In this document: positions 58,657-64,000 of the stretch, piece by piece
Layout of the letters: every line of letters begins with the position of its first letter
How positions within the stretch are numbered: the first letter of the stretch is position 1
Source: Terrisporobacter petrolearius
Lineage (GTDB): Bacteria; Bacillota; Clostridia; Peptostreptococcales; Peptostreptococcaceae
Direction: 5' to 3' (one strand)
Length of the DNA: 64,000 nt
Assembly: GCF_032598785.1 (NCBI RefSeq)
Contig: NZ_CP102984.1
Notes under the pieces: generated by a model
Told to the model about the DNA's origin: nothing
The model's database searches: none
What the model saw: only the letters and a program-made list of their open reading frames with translations
Made by a program: the position numbers and the translations under genes

Positions 58657-59871
58657 TTATGGTCTTTTTATTCCTAAAAAACATATAAATCCTACTACTA
58701 TTGCACTTATCATTAATATAAAAGTAGTTAAATACGAACCACTTGAATCATATAAATATCCTGCTATAGTTCCTCCAAAAGAAGCAACAATCAAACTTAA
58801 ATTAACTATTGGAAAGTTGATTGGATAGTATGTTTGTCCATAAAATGCATTTACAAAAGCAGAGCTTGTTGTAGGTATACCTCCATAAGAAAAACCACAA
58901 CACATAAATCCAAGTACTATTAATAAAAAACTTTTGTTCATAAGAGCAAGTATTAAAATTCCCACAGATATAAAGAATACTATGTTAATTATGAACATAG
59001 TTTTCTTTCTTCCTATTTTATCAAACATCCCTCCATAAACTACACGACCAATACCATTAAATATAGAAATTAGCCCAACAACAGTTGCTATAGTTGATGG
59101 ATCTACTTGTGGTCCTACTTCCATAGCCACACCTTTAGCTTGAGAAATTAATGCTAGCCCTGCTCCACTTAATAATACAGCCCAAGTAAAAAATAGCCAA
59201 AAAGCAGGTCTTTTTATCATTATAGAAGCATGAACATCTATACCTTCCTCAAAATTTTTGTTTTTGTTAGTATCCGACTTATTTTCTAGAGGTACAAAAT
59301 CATCACCTGGTTTAATAAAGAAAAAACCACCTATACCAATTACTATAAATAATAATACGCCAAATATCATAAATGAAGTTCTCCAACCACCTATTTCTGT
59401 TGGAGTGTATGCTTGATATACTTTTCCTGTAATAAAACTTCCTATACCAAATCCCATTAATAAAATTCCCGATATTAGTCCTTGTTTGTCTGGAAACCAT
59501 TTTGACATAGTACTCATTACTGCGTTATATGCAAGACCAGATGCAAATCCTGCTAAAATACCAAATCCAACATATAATCCTATTAAAGTAGTTGTTTTTG
59601 ACGATATATAAAATCCAATTAAAAACAATATTGCTGATGACCAAACGTTATATTTTACATTAACTTTATTTGATAATAATCCTCCAACTAATCCACCTAA
59701 ACAAAACATGGTCATACCTATGGTAAAAGTTAATGATAATTGTGCTGTTGACCAGTTTGTAAATTCTTGCCCTATAGGTGAAGCTAATACACTCCACGCA
59801 TATATAAGGCCTGCAAATAACAAAACAATGGTACCCACAACAGCATATATCCAACGATTAAGTTTTTTCAT
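58657..59871 (-). CDS. MFS transporter, oxalate:formate antiporter (OFA)-like
   Basis: 404 aa, 12 membrane spans. Helix 1 AVVGTIVLLFAGLIYAWSVL, the loop FNGIGRVVYGGMFDKIGRKKT and helix 4 region AGFASGLAYNAVMSTMSKWFPDKQGL are typical of the OFA family, which moves carboxylates such as oxalate, formate or lactate. It lies downstream of ptb, behind a terminator, so it may be partly independent. Export of a fermentation acid is a reasonable guess. Confidence 0.88.
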   Translation of the reverse strand: MKKLNRWIYAVVGTIVLLFAGLIYAWSVLASPIGQEFTNWSTAQLSLTFTIGMTMFCLGGLVGGLLSNKVNVKYNVWSSAILFLIGFYISSKTTTLIGLYVGFGILAGFASGLAYNAVMSTMSKWFPDKQGLISGILLMGFGIGSFITGKVYQAYTPTEIGGWRTSFMIFGVLLFIVIGIGGFFFIKPGDDFVPLENKSDTNKNKNFEEGIDVHASIMIKRPAFWLFFTWAVLLSGAGLALISQAKGVAMEVGPQVDPSTIATVVGLISIFNGIGRVVYGGMFDKIGRKKTMFIINIVFFISVGILILALMNKSFLLIVLGFMCCGFSYGGIPTTSSAFVNAFYGQTYYPINFPIVNLSLIVASFGGTIAGYLYDSSGSYLTTFILMISAIVVGFICFLGIKRP

Positions 59872-59903
59872 ACTAATCTCCCCTATTAATTATATTAAAA
59901 ACC

Positions 59904-59942
59904 AAAAAATTCTTTTTTAGCACAAACTAAAAAAGAATTTTT
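59904..59942 (-). terminator. Terminator of the merR-ptb unit
   Basis: Arms AAAAAATTCTTTTTTAG and CTAAAAAAGAATTTTT with a 6-base loop, directly after the ptb stop on the minus strand. Confidence 0.85.
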
Positions 59943-59946
59943 CACC

Positions 59947-60858
59947 TTATTTATTATGACCTGCAATTAAGGCACCGTAAGCTATTGAGTATAATTTCGA
60001 CTCATGACTATCAGCTCTAGAAACTAAAACAATAGGAGCTTTTGCACCCATTATTATTCCAGCAGATTTTCCCCCTGCAAAATATGTTAAAGTTTTTCCT
60101 ATACCGTTGCCTACTTCTATAGTTGGCATTAACATTATATCTGTTTTCCCTGCTACTCTGCTCTCAAAACCTTTTATCTTTGCTGCTTCTTTAGATACAG
60201 CCAAATCAAATGCTAAAGGCCCTTCTACTATTACACCTTCACCAAACTCTCCTCTTTCTCCAGCTTCTTGTAAAGCTTTTGCATCAACTGTAGCTGGCAT
60301 TTTAGGATTTACTTTTTCTTTTGCAGCTAAACATGCAACCTTTATTTCTTCTAAACCTAAAGGTTTAGTTGCTTCTATAGCATTTTTTAATATTTTTACT
60401 TTTTGATCATAATCAGGAGCTATGTTCATACCCCCATCTGTAGTTACTAATAATTTATCATAAGCAGGTATTTCATAAACCATAACGTGACTAAGTAAAC
60501 TATCTGTTCTAAGTCCCCACTCTTTATTTAAAACTGCTTTTAATATAACTGAAGTATCTAATAATCCCTTCATTACAAAATCTGCTTCTTTTGAAGAAAC
60601 TAATTTTACAGCAGCTTCAGCACATTCTTCTATAGTATGTTTTTGTATTATTTTTATTCCATTTAAATCAAATTTTATTTCTTTACTAATATCTCTTATT
60701 TTATTTTCTTCACCAATTAAAATAGGAACTATTATGTCCTTTTCTACAGCGCTTTGAATAGCTAATAAAACCTCTTCATCATGAGCTGCTGCCACTGACA
60801 GTATAACTTTTTTGCCTCCTTTTAATTGATCTAATATGTCCTCTAATTTATTTATCAT
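59947..60858 (-). CDS. ptb: Phosphate butyryltransferase
   Basis: 303 aa of the phosphate acetyl/butaryl transferase family. It converts acyl-CoA plus phosphate to acyl-phosphate plus CoA. Visible features: VAAAHDEEVLLAIQSAVEK, MKGLLDTSVILKAVLNKEWGLR, VEGPLAFDLAVSKEAA and the end YFAGGKSAGIIMGAKAPIVLVSRAD. Butyryl-CoA is the classic substrate, but clostridial forms also accept branched and other acyl-CoAs. It starts 16 bases after the MerR gene; buk, its partner, is upstream. GGGG ribosome site. Confidence 0.95.
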   Translation of the reverse strand: MINKLEDILDQLKGGKKVILSVAAAHDEEVLLAIQSAVEKDIIVPILIGEENKIRDISKEIKFDLNGIKIIQKHTIEECAEAAVKLVSSKEADFVMKGLLDTSVILKAVLNKEWGLRTDSLLSHVMVYEIPAYDKLLVTTDGGMNIAPDYDQKVKILKNAIEATKPLGLEEIKVACLAAKEKVNPKMPATVDAKALQEAGERGEFGEGVIVEGPLAFDLAVSKEAAKIKGFESRVAGKTDIMLMPTIEVGNGIGKTLTYFAGGKSAGIIMGAKAPIVLVSRADSHESKLYSIAYGALIAGHNK

Positions 60859-60874
60859 GTTTATTCCCCTTTAT

Positions 60875-61696
60875 TTAAGATTTCTTTACTAAAATTTGTA
60901 GTTCCATAATTACTTCTTCCTCTGTTAAAGATAAACTTGGATCTGTTAACTCCATCTCCAATGAGTCATCTAGTATTTTGTAACCTTGTTTATTAATATA
61001 AGACATTAATTTTTCATAATATGGTGGTGCATCTTTGTGAACACCTTTAAACCTAATACAAACATAATTACCTTTTGGAAATATTTTTATTAAGCTTTTA
61101 TCATATTTTTCTTCTTCTATCATTACAAAAATAGATTTATATTCTCCATATTCTTGCTGAATTAAATCTTCTCTAGCTATGGATACTCCAACGGCTCCAT
61201 ATGTTAAAAAAATCTTATTTTCAGACATCTTTGTCAACTTTCTGAGAGAAAGTTCAATATCATAATCAGTTTTAATACTATGTCTTAATCTAACAGCTTG
61301 CCTTTCATCGAAATCGATTTCCCTAATAATTCCTAGTAAATCTTCTCTTGTTGAATCTTTAATTTGCATTATTTTATTATTAATCTTATGTTTAATAAGT
61401 TCCAATTCACTTATTTTCTGATTAATAAAATTGTTTTGTTCCTCCAGAGAATGTATTACTTCTTCTGTATTTACATTGTTTAGATTATATTTTATTTTAT
61501 TCAATGAAAGTCCAAGTTCTTTTAAATACTTGATTGTCTCTAAATATTGAAATTGATCTAATGTATAATACCTATACTTATTCTCCTTATTAACAAAACT
61601 GGGTTTAAACAAATCTATCTCATCGTAATATCTTAGTGTTTTTTTATTTATGTCAAATAGCTTAGATATTTCTCCTATGGTAAAAAAATCCTTCAT
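60875..61696 (-). CDS. MerR-family regulator with GyrI-like effector domain
   Basis: 273 aa. N-terminal winged helix FFTIGEISKLFDINKKTLRYYDE with the usual RYY motif, a coiled-coil dimer helix (residues about 80-120), then a C-terminal GyrI/BmrR-like effector domain of about 130 residues. Such proteins sense small lipophilic or amphipathic ligands and twist the promoter spacer. It sits between buk and ptb and is cotranscribed with ptb, so it probably senses a fermentation metabolite or toxic compound. An unusual 15-base inverted repeat lies in its own promoter. Confidence 0.88.
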   Translation of the reverse strand: MKDFFTIGEISKLFDINKKTLRYYDEIDLFKPSFVNKENKYRYYTLDQFQYLETIKYLKELGLSLNKIKYNLNNVNTEEVIHSLEEQNNFINQKISELELIKHKINNKIMQIKDSTREDLLGIIREIDFDERQAVRLRHSIKTDYDIELSLRKLTKMSENKIFLTYGAVGVSIAREDLIQQEYGEYKSIFVMIEEEKYDKSLIKIFPKGNYVCIRFKGVHKDAPPYYEKLMSYINKQGYKILDDSLEMELTDPSLSLTEEEVIMELQILVKKS

Positions 61697-61702
61697 ATGA
61701 CA

Positions 61703-61757
61703 ACTCCCCTAATTTTAATTATATTTATATTATATAAAATTAGAGGAGTATATCCAA
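61703..61757 (-). promoter_or_regulatory. merR-ptb promoter with inverted repeat
   Basis: Minus strand TTGGAT (61752-61757), 17-base spacer, TATAAT (61729-61734). Inverted repeat arms ACTCCTCTAATTTTA-type (61735-61749, filling the spacer) and 61703-61717 (overlapping the AGGGGAG ribosome site), 15 bases each with one mismatch, centres 32 bases apart. This suggests an autoregulatory operator. Confidence 0.6.
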
Positions 61758-61792
61758 TTATGTTAATTTAATCACGTATAAAATTTTCTTAA

Positions 61793-62878
61793 CTAAGCTT
61801 TTATAAAATCAGCTTCACTGTATATTGTAGCTTCTTCTTCACCTTCTAATACTCTAAGTGCACCAAAAGCTAACGCCTCTAATTCATTTTCTCCAGCTAA
61901 TATTTCTACTGGTGCTATAAACTTAATTCTCTTACTTATTGATTCGCTCATATATTTAGAATAAGCTATTCCTCCAGTTATAATTATTGCATCCACATCA
62001 CCATTAACAACTGTAGCAAGTTCACCTATAGATTTTGCTACTTGTAAAGCTAGAGCATCATATATTAATTTTGCATATTCATCACCATTAGCTATTCTTT
62101 CTTCCACTTCTCTAGCATCAACAGTATTTAAATATGAAACTATTCCACCTTTCCCCCTAACATTTTTAACCATTTCTTTGTGAGTATATTTACCAGAATA
62201 ACATAAATCAACTAACATTTTTGCTGGTAATCTTCCTGCCCTTTCTGGTGAGAATGGCCCTTCTTCATCAGAAACAAAGTCTACCATTTTTCCTTTTTCA
62301 TGAACATTTAAACTTATACCTCCACCTAAATGGGCTACTATTAAATTTAAATCTTTATAGTTTTTGTTATTTAATTTTGCATATTTTATTGCCATAGCTC
62401 TGGTGTTTAGTGCATGAGTTAAGCAAACTCTATCCATTCCCTTAAGTCCAGACACTTTTGCTATATCTCCACTTTCATCTACACAAACTGGATCATATAT
62501 ATATGAATTTACACCAATTTCATTGGCAATAGAATAGGAAATTGTAGCTCCTAAATTTGATGCATGATCTAATGTAGGTCTATTATTTAATCTATCTATC
62601 ATTTCTTCATTTATTAAATATGCACCTGATTTTACTGGTGGTAATCCCCCACATCTTCCTACTACCGCATTTATACTCTTTAGCTCTATTTTATTTTCTT
62701 TTAAAGCTTCTTCTATCTCATTTTTTCTCATTTCAAATTGGTCCATTATAGATTTGAACTTTGATAGTTCTTCTACTGAATGATTTAATGTTTTTGCAAA
62801 AACTTGATTTTCTCCATCATATACTGCAAATTTTGTTGATGTTGAGCCAGGATTTACGGCTAAAACTCTATAAGTCAT
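61793..62878 (-). CDS. buk: Butyrate kinase
   Basis: 361 aa ASKHA-fold kinase that makes ATP from acyl-phosphate. N-terminal phosphate loop VNPGSTSTKFAVYDG, GRCGGLPPVKSGAY, DHASNLGA, and the adenosine-side GGIAYSKYMSESI are intact. With Ptb it forms the acyl-CoA to acid plus ATP route. AAGGGGAC ribosome site and own promoter at 62908-62937. The MerR gene lies between it and ptb, an unusual order because ptb-buk are normally adjacent. Confidence 0.96.
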   Translation of the reverse strand: MTYRVLAVNPGSTSTKFAVYDGENQVFAKTLNHSVEELSKFKSIMDQFEMRKNEIEEALKENKIELKSINAVVGRCGGLPPVKSGAYLINEEMIDRLNNRPTLDHASNLGATISYSIANEIGVNSYIYDPVCVDESGDIAKVSGLKGMDRVCLTHALNTRAMAIKYAKLNNKNYKDLNLIVAHLGGGISLNVHEKGKMVDFVSDEEGPFSPERAGRLPAKMLVDLCYSGKYTHKEMVKNVRGKGGIVSYLNTVDAREVEERIANGDEYAKLIYDALALQVAKSIGELATVVNGDVDAIIITGGIAYSKYMSESISKRIKFIAPVEILAGENELEALAFGALRVLEGEEEATIYSEADFIKA

Positions 62879-62907
62879 ACTTTTGTCCCCTTTTATAATT
62901 TTTTTAT

Positions 62908-62937
62908 ATTATAATCTTTCACCATGATATATGTCAA
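62908..62937 (-). promoter_or_regulatory. Promoter of buk
   Basis: Minus strand TTGACA (62932-62937), 18-base spacer, TATAAT (62908-62913), 30 bases before the buk start. The -35 box overlaps the terminator of iorB. Confidence 0.7.
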
Positions 62938-62971
62938 AAGCTATTATAAGTTTTTCTTATAATAGCTTTTG
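62935..62971 (-). terminator. Terminator of iorAB
   Basis: Perfect arms AAAAGCTATTATAAG and CTTATAATAGCTTTT around a short loop, 22 bases after the iorB stop. Confidence 0.88.
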
Positions 62972-62992
62972 AGTTTATATGGCTAAATAAAT

Positions 62993-63589
62993 TTAAACAG
63001 TTGCCTTAATTGCTTCTTCTACTAAGTCCATACCAACGCGGAAAGCTTTTATGTTTAAATCAATAAACTTTTCTTTTACATTTTTTCTTATAATATCTTC
63101 CCAGTGGATTTTTTCTAGTCCCATTGATTTTACTAGAGAACCTAATAATATAACATTCATTACTTTTGCATTTCCTAGTTCTTCAGCTTCCTTTGCCGCA
63201 TCTATAATTTTTGCATTTAATCTTTTTAATTCTGAATCTATTTCTTCTTCTTTGTATTCAAATTTTCCTACTAATGTAGACACTGAATTTAATCTATAAT
63301 TATTTACAACTACTTTTCCTTCTGGTTTTAAGTATTTTAAATATCTTAAAGCTTCCATTTTTTCAAAAGAAACTATCATATCTGCTCCACCAATTTCAAT
63401 AACAGGAGAATAAACATTATCTTCACTATATCTTACTTGAGAAGAAACTGACCCACCTCTTTGGCTCATACCATGTATTTCACTCATCTTTACATCGTAT
63501 CCAGCTTCCATTAATCCTATAGTTAATAACTTACTCGCAAGTATAGTCCCTTGACCACCTACACCTACTAACATAATACTTTTAGTCAT
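62993..63589 (-). CDS. iorB: Indolepyruvate ferredoxin oxidoreductase, beta subunit
   Basis: 198 aa of the gamma-type 2-oxoacid oxidoreductase fold. N-terminal GVGGQGTILASKLL, MSEIHGMSQRGGSVSSQVR and a central VSFEKMEALRYLKYLKPEG are family-typical. With IorA it turns aromatic 2-oxo acids, made by transaminating Phe, Tyr and Trp, into arylacetyl-CoA with reduced ferredoxin. Its ATG is one base after the iorA stop, so the two are coupled. The ribosome site AAGGAGG is inside the end of iorA. Confidence 0.95.
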   Translation of the reverse strand: MTKSIMLVGVGGQGTILASKLLTIGLMEAGYDVKMSEIHGMSQRGGSVSSQVRYSEDNVYSPVIEIGGADMIVSFEKMEALRYLKYLKPEGKVVVNNYRLNSVSTLVGKFEYKEEEIDSELKRLNAKIIDAAKEAEELGNAKVMNVILLGSLVKSMGLEKIHWEDIIRKNVKEKFIDLNIKAFRVGMDLVEEAIKATV

Positions 63590-63590
63590 A

Positions 63591-64000
63591 TTATTTTACC
63601 TCCTTAACTATTGCCTCTTTAGGACATACTTGTGAACATATATCACATCCTAAACACTGATTTCTATCTATTTTTGCCTTTTTAGTTTCTTTGTTATATG
63701 AAACTGCAGGACATCCTGTCTTAGTACATTTTTTACATCCTATACATAAATCTTCTACAACTTCGCATTTTGTTGTAAATGGCTTATTAAACTCTTCTAT
63801 ATCTTCTTTAGAGAATTTTTTAAGAGCACATGGCCATCTTGTAATGATTACAGATGCCTCTTCATTTTCAAATGCCCAATCAAGAGCATCATTTACTTCT
63901 TTTAAATCATTTGGATTTATTACTCTTAAATTTTTTACACCACAAGCTTTAACTACTGCTTCTATACTTATTTCATTAGTTGGTTCACCTTGTAATTTGA
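63591..64000 (-). CDS. iorA: Indolepyruvate ferredoxin oxidoreductase, alpha subunit (5' part outside window)
   Basis: The visible C-terminal 136 codons end at a TAA at 63591-63593. They hold two [4Fe-4S] motifs of ferredoxin type: LCIGCKKCTKTGCPA and QCLGCDICSQVCPKEA, the hallmark of IorA. The preceding ASVIITRWPCAL is the TPP-domain end. The start lies beyond position 64000. Confidence 0.93.
   Translation of the reverse strand, partial: KLQGEPTNEISIEAVVKACGVKNLRVINPNDLKEVNDALDWAFENEEASVIITRWPCALKKFSKEDIEEFNKPFTTKCEVVEDLCIGCKKCTKTGCPAVSYNKETKKAKIDRNQCLGCDICSQVCPKEAIVKEVK

Overview
The window is AT-rich, densely coded DNA from an anaerobic, low-GC Firmicute of the class Clostridia. The 16S-like sequence, the AddAB/SbcCD cluster, the selenium-metabolism protein YedF, the Ptb/Buk/Ior fermentation genes and a probable spore-coat gene together point to the Peptostreptococcaceae (relatives of Clostridioides, Terrisporobacter and Intestinibacter). 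This placement comes from reading the sequence, not from a database search. I see no phage, insertion sequence, integrase or CRISPR array.

Region by region: (1) 1-16255 is one seven-gene minus-strand DNA-repair operon. It starts with three genes that look like a split second AddAB/RecBCD-type machine (a scaffold-like protein, a UvrD-like helicase and a stand-alone Fe-S nuclease), followed by addB, addA, sbcD and sbcC, which runs off the left edge. (2) 16296-22810 holds a small membrane protein, a chimeric dehydratase pseudogene, a peptidase M19 / serine hydrolase pair, a NimA-like flavoprotein and a yedF / ATPase activase / double-cubane reductase operon. (3) 22825-28205 is a complete minus-strand rRNA operon (16S, tRNA-Ala, 23S, 5S) with two upstream promoters, processing stems and a probable internal promoter. 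(4) 28288-41077 holds a permease, a split ThrE-like exporter, an RseC-like gene behind a cobalamin riboswitch, a cation efflux protein, dinB, a DUF1846 protein, RNase J, a CotF-like protein, an M20 amidohydrolase whose frame is closed by an in-frame TGA, and a cyclase. (5) 41130-48940 holds a MATE pump, a DUF4375 protein, diaminopropionate ammonia-lyase coupled to an archaeal/plant-type D-aminoacyl-tRNA deacylase, a YitT protein, PepT, a lipoprotein and a degraded ORF. (6) 49096-56106 is a tandem duplication of a module made of a secreted PIG-L deacetylase divergent from an OmpR-type regulator and histidine kinase. Both copies keep an 11-bp-phased array of half-sites before the deacetylase promoter. 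(7) 56103-64000 holds glutamate racemase, an APC permease, an OFA-type MFS transporter, ptb, a MerR regulator, buk and iorBA.

How the genes work together: the left operon processes DNA ends. The right end reads as an amino-acid fermentation block in which Ior makes acyl-CoA from 2-oxo acids, Ptb and Buk turn acyl-CoA into acid plus ATP, and the MFS and APC carriers may move acids and amino acids. The dpaL/deacylase pair fits handling of D-amino acids. The duplicated two-component modules probably adjust a surface sugar or peptidoglycan by deacetylation. Start sites were moved to an internal ATG with a better ribosome binding site for addB, the 28-29 kb permease, dinB, RNase J, the MATE pump, the second PIG-L gene and murI.
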